From the NCBI GenBank assembly GCA_948678575.1, contig CAPPGO010000002.1, positions 209,239-273,238 on the forward strand: a DNA stretch of 64,000 bases. Reading direction: 5' to 3'. Shown piece by piece: positions 26,181 to 34,307 of this stretch. The notes beneath the pieces were generated by a model that was not told where the DNA came from, did not search any database, and worked only from the letters and a program-made list of their open reading frames with translations. The stretch is from an uncultured Clostridia bacterium. Its GTDB lineage: Bacteria; Bacillota; Clostridia; TANB77; CAG-508. A program made the translations under genes and the position numbers. Every line of letters begins with the position of its first letter. Position 1 is the first letter of the stretch.

Positions 26181-26675
26181 ATGGCTATAAGAAATCTAAG
26201 ATATGAAGGAGATGAAATTTTATCAAAAAAATCAAGAGATATTGATGTAATAGATGATAAAATTTTAGAATTAGCAAATGATATGTTTGACACAATGCAT
26301 AAATTTGAAGGTGTTGGTTTAGCTGGACCACAAGTTGGAATATTGAAAAGAATAATTGTAATTGATTTATATGAAGAGGGAGAGCAATATGCTTTAATAA
26401 ATCCGGTAATCATTTCACAAAAGGGTGAGCAAATTGTTGATGAAGGTTGTTTAAGTTTTCCAAATCAATTTGCAAAAGTAAGAAGAGCAAAAGAAATTGT
26501 AGTTGAAGCTTTGGATTTAAAAGGTAAAAAAGTCAAAATTAAAGGAAAAGATTTACTTGCACAAGCTTTACAACATGAAATCGATCACTTAAATGGAGAA
26601 GTTTTTGTTAATAAATGTGAAGCTGGAACTTTGGAAACAATAACAGCAGAAGATAAAGCAAAGAAAAATAAATAG
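26181..26675 (+). CDS. def: Peptide deformylase
   Basis: Removes the formyl group from new proteins; metal enzyme. 164 residues with the three motifs GVGLAGPQVG, EGCLSFP (metal Cys) and QHEIDHLNG (two metal His and catalytic Glu). A GGGGG stretch precedes the ATG. Directly upstream of fmt, its functional counterpart. Confidence 0.96.
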   Translation: MAIRNLRYEGDEILSKKSRDIDVIDDKILELANDMFDTMHKFEGVGLAGPQVGILKRIIVIDLYEEGEQYALINPVIISQKGEQIVDEGCLSFPNQFAKVRRAKEIVVEALDLKGKKVKIKGKDLLAQALQHEIDHLNGEVFVNKCEAGTLETITAEDKAKKNK

Positions 26676-26693
26676 ATAATAGGAAGGATTTAT

Positions 26694-27635
26694 ATGAAAA
26701 TTGTTTTTTGGGGAACACCAGATATTGCAAAAGATTGCTTAGAAGCAATATATAATGCTGGACATGAAATTGTATGTGTAATTACAGTTCCAGATAAACC
26801 TAATAGTAGGGGAAAGAAAATAGTTTATTCAGAAGTAAAAGAATTTGCTATACAACATAACTTAAAATTAATACAACCTGAAAAACTTAGTTATAATGAA
26901 GAGCTAAAAGAAGAAATAAAAAAATTAAATCCAGATATCTTTTGTGTAGTAGCATATGGAAAATATATGCCAAAATCATATTTAAAAATGTGTAAATATG
27001 AACCAGTAAATATACATCCTTCATTATTACCAAAATATAGAGGCTCTTCTCCAATTCAATGGGCAGTTTTAAATGGAGATAAAGAGACTGGTGTTACATC
27101 AATGTATATTTCAGAAAAGATGGATGCCGGAGATATAATTCTTCAAAAAAGTGTTCAAATTGGTGAGTATGAAACAACAGGAGAATTATGGGATAGATTA
27201 TCAAAAATAGGTGGAGAGCTTTTAGTAGAAACTTTAAAACAAATAGAATTAGGTATAGCACCGAGAATTCCACAAGGTGATAATTGTACTGAGGTTTCAA
27301 TGATTTCAAAAGAAATGGCAAAAATAGATTTTGAAAAATCAGCGGAAGAAATAAAAAACTTAGTTAGAGGTTTAAATCCATTTTTGGGAGCTTATGGTTT
27401 TGTAGATGGTAAAAAATTAAAATTATGGAAAGTTGAAATTAAAGAATTAGTAGAAGAATATCAAAACAAACAAAATGGAGAGATTGTTTTATCATCTGAT
27501 AAAACAGGTTTGTATATAAAAGTAAGAGATGGTTTGCTTTCAGTTTTGGAAATTCAAGGTGAAAATGCAAAGCGAATGAATATATTAGATTATTTAAGAG
27601 GAAATAAGATAAATGTAGGCAATAAATTTGAATAA
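26694..27635 (+). CDS. fmt: Methionyl-tRNA formyltransferase
   Basis: Formylates initiator Met-tRNA with 10-formyl-tetrahydrofolate. 313 residues: formyltransferase fold with VFWGTPDIAKDCLEAI, HPSLLPKYRGSSPIQWA (folate and catalytic residues) and a C-terminal tRNA-binding domain. GGAAGGA precedes the ATG. The formyl donor is supplied by formate-THF ligase, encoded at 31.9 kb. Confidence 0.96.
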   Translation: MKIVFWGTPDIAKDCLEAIYNAGHEIVCVITVPDKPNSRGKKIVYSEVKEFAIQHNLKLIQPEKLSYNEELKEEIKKLNPDIFCVVAYGKYMPKSYLKMCKYEPVNIHPSLLPKYRGSSPIQWAVLNGDKETGVTSMYISEKMDAGDIILQKSVQIGEYETTGELWDRLSKIGGELLVETLKQIELGIAPRIPQGDNCTEVSMISKEMAKIDFEKSAEEIKNLVRGLNPFLGAYGFVDGKKLKLWKVEIKELVEEYQNKQNGEIVLSSDKTGLYIKVRDGLLSVLEIQGENAKRMNILDYLRGNKINVGNKFE

Positions 27636-27703
27636 TTACTTGTAAAATAATTGTAATATTGATATACTTTATATGTGAAAATTTTGAGAAGGAGGATTGC
27701 TAA

Positions 27704-28126
27704 ATGGAGGAAAATAAAAATCCAGAGCAAGAAGAAGTTGAAATAGTAGAAACTAGTATTGATGGATTAAAAATATCTAATGATGCAGTTGCTACTTATG
27801 CAGGAATTGCAATTTCGGAAGTCCAAGGTGTTTATGGAATGTCTGGTGGATTTGCAGGAATTACAGAAGCAATTAGTGGAAAGAAAAATTTTTCAAAAGG
27901 AATTAAAGTAGAAGTTACAGAAAAAAGTGCAAAAATAGATGTTAATATTGTCGTAGAATATGGAGCTAGAATTCCAGATGTAGCATTTGAAATTCAAAAT
28001 ATAGTAAAAAAATCAGTTGAATCTATGACTGGTCTTAAAGTATCAGAAGTAAATGTGCATGTAAATGGTGTTCATATGGCAAATGTAGAAGATAAAGAAG
28101 AAAGTGAAGAAAATATCGAAGAATAA
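27704..28126 (+). CDS. Asp23/Gls24 family envelope protein
   Basis: 140 residues. Asp23 core KISNDAVATYAGIAISEVQGVYGM, then KGIKVEVTEKSAKIDVNIVVEYG and VSEVNVHVNGVHM. In Staphylococcus Asp23 coats the inner membrane through the anchor AmaP, and the amaP gene lies next here, followed by DUF2273, matching the known locus. AGGAGG precedes the ATG. Confidence 0.92.
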   Translation: MEENKNPEQEEVEIVETSIDGLKISNDAVATYAGIAISEVQGVYGMSGGFAGITEAISGKKNFSKGIKVEVTEKSAKIDVNIVVEYGARIPDVAFEIQNIVKKSVESMTGLKVSEVNVHVNGVHMANVEDKEESEENIEE

Positions 28127-28140
28127 TTGGAGGAATAGAA

Positions 28141-28785
28141 ATGAAATTTTTAGAAAGATTTATCTTAACAATATTTTCAATAATAATTTTAGTAATATCA
28201 ATAGCAATGCTTAGTATAATGTTTGGATTAGCAGATATTACAATATTTACAAAATTGATTTATTATATAATGGAAGATGTTATTGCATTTAGAACTGCAT
28301 TAGTAGTTTGTGCAATTTGTATATTATGTGCAATTAAAGGTATTTTCTTTAAAAGCAAAAAAGAAAATTTAGGAAAAGACGGAATTGTTTTAGAAAATAC
28401 TAGTGGTAAACTTGTTATTTCAAAGGAAAGTTTAGAAAACTTAGTTTCTAGTGTTGCAAAAGAAATACCAGGTGCAGAAGCTGTATCTAGTAGAACAATA
28501 TTAGATAAGGATAGAAACTTAAAAGTATATGTTACAACAACAGTATCAAGAGATATGATGCTTAAAGAAGTTTCAACAACACTTCAAGAAAAAATAAAAG
28601 AAGCAATGAAACAAACAGCAGATTTAGATGTTAAAGAAGTTAATATTAGAATTAAAAATATCAGTTCTAAAAAAGTAAAATCAAAAGGTACAAAGCAAAC
28701 ACAAGTAGTAAATGAAATAGAAACAAAAGAAGAAAATCAAGAAGAGGTAGTTGTAGATGTAGAAAAAAACGAAGGAGAGGAGTAA
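28141..28785 (+). CDS. amaP: Alkaline shock membrane anchor protein AmaP
   Basis: 214 residues: two transmembrane helices (about 7-30 and 50-70) followed by a cytosolic domain resembling Asp23 (LEVSKESLENLVSSVAKEIPGAEAVSS-like region and DVKEVNIRIKNI) and an acidic tail. It anchors Asp23 to the membrane in staphylococci; the same role is inferred from the neighbours. GGAGG precedes the ATG, 15 bases after the Asp23 gene. Confidence 0.85.
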   Translation: MKFLERFILTIFSIIILVISIAMLSIMFGLADITIFTKLIYYIMEDVIAFRTALVVCAICILCAIKGIFFKSKKENLGKDGIVLENTSGKLVISKESLENLVSSVAKEIPGAEAVSSRTILDKDRNLKVYVTTTVSRDMMLKEVSTTLQEKIKEAMKQTADLDVKEVNIRIKNISSKKVKSKGTKQTQVVNEIETKEENQEEVVVDVEKNEGEE

Positions 28786-28791
28786 TGTATT

Positions 28792-29010
28792 ATGAATGAA
28801 AATGATCCAAAAAATTTTGCTTGGTATGTAAAAGAATATAAGGGAGCTATAATAGGTGCTGTAATTGCTCTTTTATTTGTAGCAACAGGATTATCTAAAT
28901 TGGTAATTGCTTTACTTGTAATTGTTGCTGGAATGTTTTTAGGGTACTATGTACAAAATAATAAAGAAAGCGTAAAAGAAATTTTAAGGAATTTTATAGA
29001 TAAATTTTAG
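28792..29010 (+). CDS. DUF2273 small membrane protein
   Basis: 72 residues with two close hydrophobic helices (about 17-35 and 36-50) and the family pattern YKGAIIGAVIALLFVATGL. It regularly accompanies Asp23 and AmaP. GGAGAGGAG lies upstream. The function is unknown. Confidence 0.8.
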   Translation: MNENDPKNFAWYVKEYKGAIIGAVIALLFVATGLSKLVIALLVIVAGMFLGYYVQNNKESVKEILRNFIDKF

Positions 29011-29019
29011 GAGGAAATG

Positions 29020-29439
29020 ATGCAAAGAACTGCAATGAGAGAATTAGCTTTCAAGCTAGTTTATGAAATTGAAGTGCAAAAAGAAAATAATGAAGAACAT
29101 ATTCAAATTTTCTTAGAAAATAATGAAATAACAGATGAAAAAGTAATAGAATATTTAACTAATGTAATTAATGGTTTAAAAGCTAATGAAGTTGAAATTG
29201 ATGAACTAATTTCTAAAAACTTAAAAGAAAATTGGAGTTTGAGCAGGATTCCTAAAATTACTTTGAGTTTATTAAAACTTGCAATTTTTGAAATGGTATA
29301 TGCAAAAATACCATATAAAGTAGCAATAAATGAAGTCGTAGAACTTGCTAAGAAATATGCAGATGAAGTAGCGCCAACTTTTATTAATGGAATACTGGCA
29401 AGTATTGTAAAAGAAAAATGTTTAGATAAAGAGGATTAG
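29020..29439 (+). CDS. nusB: Transcription antitermination factor NusB
   Basis: Binds boxA RNA with NusE/S10 and supports rRNA antitermination. 139 residues, all alpha: TAMRELAFKLVYEIEVQ, then WSLSRIPKITLSLLKLAIFEM and the conserved PYKVAINEVVELAKKYADE. Two successive ATGs exist (29017, 29020); GGAGG at 29010-29014 gives the better spacing to 29020. The stop is directly followed by xseA. Confidence 0.94.
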   Translation: MQRTAMRELAFKLVYEIEVQKENNEEHIQIFLENNEITDEKVIEYLTNVINGLKANEVEIDELISKNLKENWSLSRIPKITLSLLKLAIFEMVYAKIPYKVAINEVVELAKKYADEVAPTFINGILASIVKEKCLDKED

Positions 29440-30627
29440 ATGGAGCTTAAACCAATCACAGTAACAGAATTAAATAAATATATGAAAGATAAAGTAGCAA
29501 CTGATGAATTCCTTAATAATGTTTTTATAAAAGGAGAAATTTCGAATTTTAAACATCATTATACAGGACACATGTATTTTACTTTAAAAGATGAAAATTC
29601 TTTAATAAAATGTATAATGTTTAAATCTTCCACAGCTACTTTAAAATTTGTGCCAAAAGATGGAACGAAAGTTGTAGCTTATGGTACAGTTTCTGTTTAT
29701 GAAAAAGATGGGATATATCAGCTATACTGTAAATCCATGAAAGAAGACGGCATAGGCGATTTATACACGGCTTATGAAGAATTAAAAAGAAAATTATCAT
29801 TAGAAGGATTATTTGATGAAAAACATAAAAAGAAGATACCATTTATGCCAAAAATAATTGGTGTTCTTACATCAAATACAGGAGCAGTAATTAGAGATAT
29901 AATAAATGTATCAACAAGAAGAAATCCTAATGTGTATATAAGGCTATTTCCAGTACCTGTTCAAGGTGAGGGTGCAGGAGAAAAAATTGCAGAAGCAATT
30001 GAGTTTATGAATACCGAAAAATTGGCAGAGGTTTTAATAGTTGGTCGAGGTGGAGGTTCATTAGAAGATTTGTGGCCTTTTAATGAAGAAATAGTTGCAA
30101 GAGCAATATACAATTCTGAAATTCCAATAATTTCAGCAGTAGGACATGAAACAGATTTTACAATTGCAGATTTTGTTGCAGATTTGAGAGCACCAACTCC
30201 ATCTGCCGCGGCAGAACTTGCAGTTACTAATATAGAGGATTTAGAAAATACAATTATTTTATATAGAAATAGATTAAAAATAGCTCTTCGTAAAAAAACA
30301 GAAGTAATGAGATTAAGATACGAAAAAAGTATAAATTCTGTTGTATTTAAAAATCCTTATCAAAAATTAAATGATTATTATATTTTAATTGATAGAAAAG
30401 TAAAAAGTCTAGAAAATTTTGCTCTCCAAAATCTTAAAGATTGTAAATTAAAGGCAACAAAAGCAATAACTCGATTAGATACTTTAAGTCCATTAAAAAC
30501 TTTAACAAGAGGTTATTCAATGGTAGAAGTTGACGGAGAAGTTGTAAGCAGTAGTAAAGATTTAAAAAAAGGAGACATGATAAATTTACTTTTTGCTGAT
30601 GGAAATACAAAGGCGAAAGTAGAGTAA
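29440..30627 (+). CDS. xseA: Exodeoxyribonuclease VII large subunit
   Basis: Degrades single-stranded DNA with XseB. 395 residues: N-terminal OB fold (FIKGEISNFKHHYTGHMYFTLKD), catalytic domain with GVLTSNTGAVIRDI, VGRGGGSLEDLWPFNEE and SAVGHETDFTIADFVADLRAPTPSAAAE. Its small subunit is encoded at 31.2 kb with one unknown gene between. The start abuts nusB. Confidence 0.95.
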   Translation: MELKPITVTELNKYMKDKVATDEFLNNVFIKGEISNFKHHYTGHMYFTLKDENSLIKCIMFKSSTATLKFVPKDGTKVVAYGTVSVYEKDGIYQLYCKSMKEDGIGDLYTAYEELKRKLSLEGLFDEKHKKKIPFMPKIIGVLTSNTGAVIRDIINVSTRRNPNVYIRLFPVPVQGEGAGEKIAEAIEFMNTEKLAEVLIVGRGGGSLEDLWPFNEEIVARAIYNSEIPIISAVGHETDFTIADFVADLRAPTPSAAAELAVTNIEDLENTIILYRNRLKIALRKKTEVMRLRYEKSINSVVFKNPYQKLNDYYILIDRKVKSLENFALQNLKDCKLKATKAITRLDTLSPLKTLTRGYSMVEVDGEVVSSSKDLKKGDMINLLFADGNTKAKVE

Positions 30628-30640
30628 TGGAGGTACAGAT

Positions 30641-31159
30641 ATGAGTAGAAGAAGTAAAAATCAAAATAAAAGAAAAATTAATATTAAAATTTTATTACCA
30701 ATAATTTGTATAATTATTGTTGTTATCACTTTTGTTTTATTATTTGATATGAAGAGAAAAACAAACGAAGTATCTAATTCTAGTGAAAATAGTGTAAAAA
30801 CAGAAAATATAATTGATACCACAAATACTAATACAAATATAAGTTTAGAAAATATGGTAGATGAAAATACTGTTACTAATGAAGTTGATGAAATTAATGT
30901 TGAAAATACAGTAGAAACCAATACAGTTCAAGATAATATTACTTCTAATTCAGAAGATAGATATTCAGAAAATAGACAGCAAAAAGCAATTGAGATTGCA
31001 GAAAAATATTGGGGAGAAGATAAATCAATATATTTTACAAATGAAAGTGTAAAATCAGATGATGAATATATTGTTGCAGCAAGAGAAAAGAGTTCAACAG
31101 AAGTAAAAGAATATTTTAAAGTAAATATAAAAACAAAAAGCGTAGAAGTATATTATTAG
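30641..31159 (+). CDS. Membrane-anchored protein of unknown function
   Basis: 172 residues. Basic N-terminus, one transmembrane helix (about 16-35), a low-complexity Asn/Glu/Thr/Val-rich linker (about 40-110), and a small C-terminal domain (about 118-172, AIEIAEKYWGEDKSIYF... EYFKVNIKTKSVEVYY) that resembles a PepSY-like unit. It separates xseA from xseB in what looks like one operon. Not recognised further. Confidence 0.65.
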   Translation: MSRRSKNQNKRKINIKILLPIICIIIVVITFVLLFDMKRKTNEVSNSSENSVKTENIIDTTNTNTNISLENMVDENTVTNEVDEINVENTVETNTVQDNITSNSEDRYSENRQQKAIEIAEKYWGEDKSIYFTNESVKSDDEYIVAAREKSSTEVKEYFKVNIKTKSVEVYY

Positions 31160-31178
31160 TTAGTAAAGGGAGTATAAA

Positions 31179-31409
31179 ATGTCAAAAAACGAAGAAAATT
31201 TTGAAGAGTTGATGGAAAAATTAGAAGAAATCACTGGAAAATTAGAAGCAGATAAATTAACTCTTGATGAATCTGTAAAGCTATTTGAAGAAGGAATGCA
31301 AATTTCAAAAAAATGCAATGAGAAATTGGAAGATGCTGAAAAAAGAATTACAATATTATTAAAAACAAATGATGAAGTAAAGGAGGAAAACTTCGTACCA
31401 GAAGGATAG
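31179..31409 (+). CDS. xseB: Exodeoxyribonuclease VII small subunit
   Basis: 76 residues, two-helix protein with NFEELMEKLEEITGKLEADKLTLDESVKLFEEGM, the family hallmark. Partner of the large subunit encoded upstream. AAAGGGAG precedes the ATG. Confidence 0.94.
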   Translation: MSKNEENFEELMEKLEEITGKLEADKLTLDESVKLFEEGMQISKKCNEKLEDAEKRITILLKTNDEVKEENFVPEG

Positions 31410-31413
31410 ATAG

Positions 31414-31854
31414 ATGAATATATTTAGTGAAATAATTGGTAACAAATGTATAGTAGTTCCGTTTTGCTTATGGATTACAATTCAAGTTTTTAAATTTGTA
31501 TATGAATTAGTTATTAATAAACGAATAGATTTTAAAAGATTATTTGGAGCAGGAGGAATGCCTAGTTCTCATTCAGCAGTAGTATGTTCAGCAGCAACTT
31601 TAATAGGTAAAGCTCTTGGATTTGATAGCCCAGAATTTGCATTGGCACTTGTTCTTGCAGGTGTTGTTATGTATGATGCTGCTGGGGTTAGAAGAGCAGC
31701 TGGAAAACAGGCTAGAATTTTAAATAAACTTATATCAACACCAGGCTTAACAAAAGAACAAGTAAATGAAAAATTGACAGAAGCATTAGGACATTCACCA
31801 CTTCAAGTTATTGTTGGTGCATTAATAGGTGTTGTAGCAGGAGTAGTAATATAA
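31414..31854 (+). CDS. Divergent PAP2 family protein (DUF212)
   Basis: 146 residues with three to four hydrophobic segments. The signature GGMPSSHSAVVCSAATLIG and YDAAGVRRAAGKQA match the divergent PAP2 (acid phosphatase/vanadium haloperoxidase related) family; the substrate is unknown but is probably a membrane lipid phosphate. It starts 4 bases after xseB. Confidence 0.88.
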   Translation: MNIFSEIIGNKCIVVPFCLWITIQVFKFVYELVINKRIDFKRLFGAGGMPSSHSAVVCSAATLIGKALGFDSPEFALALVLAGVVMYDAAGVRRAAGKQARILNKLISTPGLTKEQVNEKLTEALGHSPLQVIVGALIGVVAGVVI

Positions 31855-31878
31855 TTAATAAGAAAGGAAACAGATAAA

Positions 31879-33540
31879 ATGAATGATATTGAAATTGCAA
31901 AAAGTATTAAGTTAGAAAAAATTAGTGAGGTGGCTAAAAGATTTGGAATTGATGAAGAGTATATTGACCAATATGGAAAATATAAAGCAAAAGTTTCAAA
32001 TAATTTAACAAAAGATTTAAAAGATAAAAAAGATGGAAAATTAATATTAGTTACATCAATTAATCCAACTCCATTAGGAGAAGGAAAAACAACAATAGCA
32101 ATAGGATTATCAGAGGCTATAAATAGACTTGGAAAAAAATCTGTTTTAACATTAAGAGAGCCATCATTAGGACCAGTTTTTGGAATAAAAGGTGGAGCAA
32201 CTGGTGGTGGATATTCACAAGTAGCACCAATGGAAGAAATTAATTTACACTTTACAGGAGATATCCATGCAATTACAACTGCAAATAATTTAATTTCAGC
32301 AACAATAGATAATCATATTTTTCATGGAAATGAATTAAAATTTAAAGAAGTTATTTGGAAAAGATGCGTAGATTTAAATGATAGATCATTAAGAAAAGTT
32401 CAAATAGGACTTTCAAAAGAAAAAAATATGGTATCTCGTGAAGATGGATTTGATATTACAGTAGCATCTGAAATAATGGCTGTATTCTGCTTAGCCGAAA
32501 CATTAGATGATTTAAAAGAGAAACTTTCACAAATAGTTGTTGGATATAATGAAGAAGGAAATCCAATAAGAGTAAAAGATTTAAAAATTGAAGGTGCATT
32601 AACAGTTCTTTTAAAAGATGCGTTTAATCCAAATATTGTTCAAACATTGGAACATAATATGGCAATTATTCATGGAGGACCATTTGCTAATATTGCTCAT
32701 GGTTGCAATAGTGTTGTAGCAACTAGAATGGGATTAAAATTAGGTGATTATGTAGTTACAGAAGCTGGTTTCGGAGCTGATTTAGGAGCTGAAAAATTTA
32801 TTGATATTAAATGTAGAAAAGCAAGCTTAAATCCTGCTTGTGCAGTATGTGTTGCTACTCTTAAAGCATTAAAATATCATGGTGGTGCTTCTATTGATGA
32901 GTGTAAAGAAGAAAATCCAGAAGCATTAGAAGTTGGAATTGAAAACTTATTAAAACATGTAAGTAATATAAAAAATGTATTAGGAATGAATGTAATTGTT
33001 GCAATTAATAAATTCCAAAATGATACAGATAAAGAAATTGAAATGTTATCTAATAAATTAAAAGAAGTAGGCGTTGAATTAAGCTTAGCAGAAGTATGGG
33101 CAAAAGGTGGAGAAGGCGCTCTTGATTTAGCTAATAAAGTAATGGCACTTGCTGAAAAAGAAAAACCAGCAACACCAATATATAGTTTAGATGAAAGCAT
33201 AAAAGAAAAAATAGAAAAAGTTGCAAAAAATCTTTATGGTGCAGAAGGAGTAGAATATTCAGAAGAAGCTGAAAAAGAAATTGAAAGAATAGAAAAATTA
33301 GGTTATAAAAATTATCCTGTTTGCATAGCAAAAACACAATATTCATTCTCAGATGATGCTAAAAATTTACTTTGCAAAGATCCATTTAAGATACATGTAA
33401 AGGAAATAGTTTTAAAAGCTGGTGCAGAATTTGTTGTAGCTAAGGCTGGAAAAATTATGACAATGCCAGGGCTTCCAAAAGTACCATCAGCTGAAAATAT
33501 ATATTTAGATGATAATGGAGAAGTAGTAGGTATTTTCTAA
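31879..33540 (+). CDS. fhs: Formate-tetrahydrofolate ligase
   Basis: Makes 10-formyl-THF from formate, THF and ATP; feeds purine and initiator-tRNA formylation and, in acetogens, the Wood-Ljungdahl pathway. 553 residues: P-loop TPLGEGKTT near 65, LREPSLGPVFGIKGGATGGGYSQV, and C-terminal AKAGKIMTMPGLPKVPSAENI. AGAAAGGAAA precedes the ATG. It overlaps the next ATG by one base. Confidence 0.96.
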   Translation: MNDIEIAKSIKLEKISEVAKRFGIDEEYIDQYGKYKAKVSNNLTKDLKDKKDGKLILVTSINPTPLGEGKTTIAIGLSEAINRLGKKSVLTLREPSLGPVFGIKGGATGGGYSQVAPMEEINLHFTGDIHAITTANNLISATIDNHIFHGNELKFKEVIWKRCVDLNDRSLRKVQIGLSKEKNMVSREDGFDITVASEIMAVFCLAETLDDLKEKLSQIVVGYNEEGNPIRVKDLKIEGALTVLLKDAFNPNIVQTLEHNMAIIHGGPFANIAHGCNSVVATRMGLKLGDYVVTEAGFGADLGAEKFIDIKCRKASLNPACAVCVATLKALKYHGGASIDECKEENPEALEVGIENLLKHVSNIKNVLGMNVIVAINKFQNDTDKEIEMLSNKLKEVGVELSLAEVWAKGGEGALDLANKVMALAEKEKPATPIYSLDESIKEKIEKVAKNLYGAEGVEYSEEAEKEIERIEKLGYKNYPVCIAKTQYSFSDDAKNLLCKDPFKIHVKEIVLKAGAEFVVAKAGKIMTMPGLPKVPSAENIYLDDNGEVVGIF

Positions 33541-34187
33541 TGGAGAAATTTAAAATACTAAATATATTAGATACATATTATGATTTAACAAAATTAAAGA
33601 ATAAGAAAAGACAAGGTTGGATTTATTGGAATGTAACTGCTGATAGAATTGAGAGTATAGCAGAGCATATTTTTGGAGCTGAACAGCTTGCTTGGCTTAT
33701 TTATTCAGAAGCAGAATTAGATTTAGATATATATAAAGTAATTTCGATGTTATCATTGCATGAAACAGAAGAAATTACTATTGGAGATATTACACCTTTT
33801 GATCAAGTAAGTCGCGAAGAGAAAAAAAGGCGTGGACATATTGCAATAGAAGAAACCTTTAAAAATTTATTTCAAAATGAGATGATGATAAATTTAATAA
33901 AAGAATTTGATGCAGGAGAAACCAAAGAAGCCAAATTTGCTGTTATGTGTGATAAACTCGAATGCGATTTACAAGTAAAGAAATACTATGAACAAGGATT
34001 TGTTAGTATAGATAACTCAACAGATATTGTTAAGAAAAATGAAACTACAATAAACTATCAAAATGCTGGTATTACAGATGTAGGAGAGATTTTCCTAAAA
34101 AACGATAAAGGTTATTATGAAGGAACAGTTTTTGAAGAAATAGCAAGTTTTATAAAAGAATATAGAATACAAAACAAGAACTCATAA
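33540..34187 (+). CDS. HD-domain hydrolase, YfbR/HDDC2-like
   Basis: 215 residues. An HD metal-binding arrangement is visible: R-x-ESIAEHIFGAEQLAWLI (first His), SLHETEEITIGDI (His-Glu), and the later CDKLECDLQ (Asp). Such proteins are 5'-deoxynucleotidases or related nucleotide phosphatases. The ATG shares one base with the stop of fhs, so translation is coupled. Confidence 0.75.
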   Translation: MEKFKILNILDTYYDLTKLKNKKRQGWIYWNVTADRIESIAEHIFGAEQLAWLIYSEAELDLDIYKVISMLSLHETEEITIGDITPFDQVSREEKKRRGHIAIEETFKNLFQNEMMINLIKEFDAGETKEAKFAVMCDKLECDLQVKKYYEQGFVSIDNSTDIVKKNETTINYQNAGITDVGEIFLKNDKGYYEGTVFEEIASFIKEYRIQNKNS

Positions 34188-34205
34188 ACGAGTTCTTGTT
34201 TTTTT
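34171..34205 (+). terminator. Terminator of the fhs operon
   Basis: 13-bp stem AAAACAAGAACTC / GAGTTCTTGTTTT (34171-34183, 34190-34202), then T residues. The left arm overlaps the end of the HD-hydrolase gene. Confidence 0.9.
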
Positions 34206-34242
34206 GTATAAAGATTTTTATTAATCTATTTTTTACGAACTC

Positions 34243-34271
34243 TTGTTTTTTATTAAAAAGTATTATATAAT
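34243..34271 (+). promoter_or_regulatory. Promoter of recG
   Basis: TTGTTT (34243-34248), 17 bases, TATAAT (34266-34271), 36 bases before the ATG. Confidence 0.6.
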
Positions 34272-34307
34272 GCTAAATGAATGAAGAAACCATAAAAGAG
34301 GGAAAAA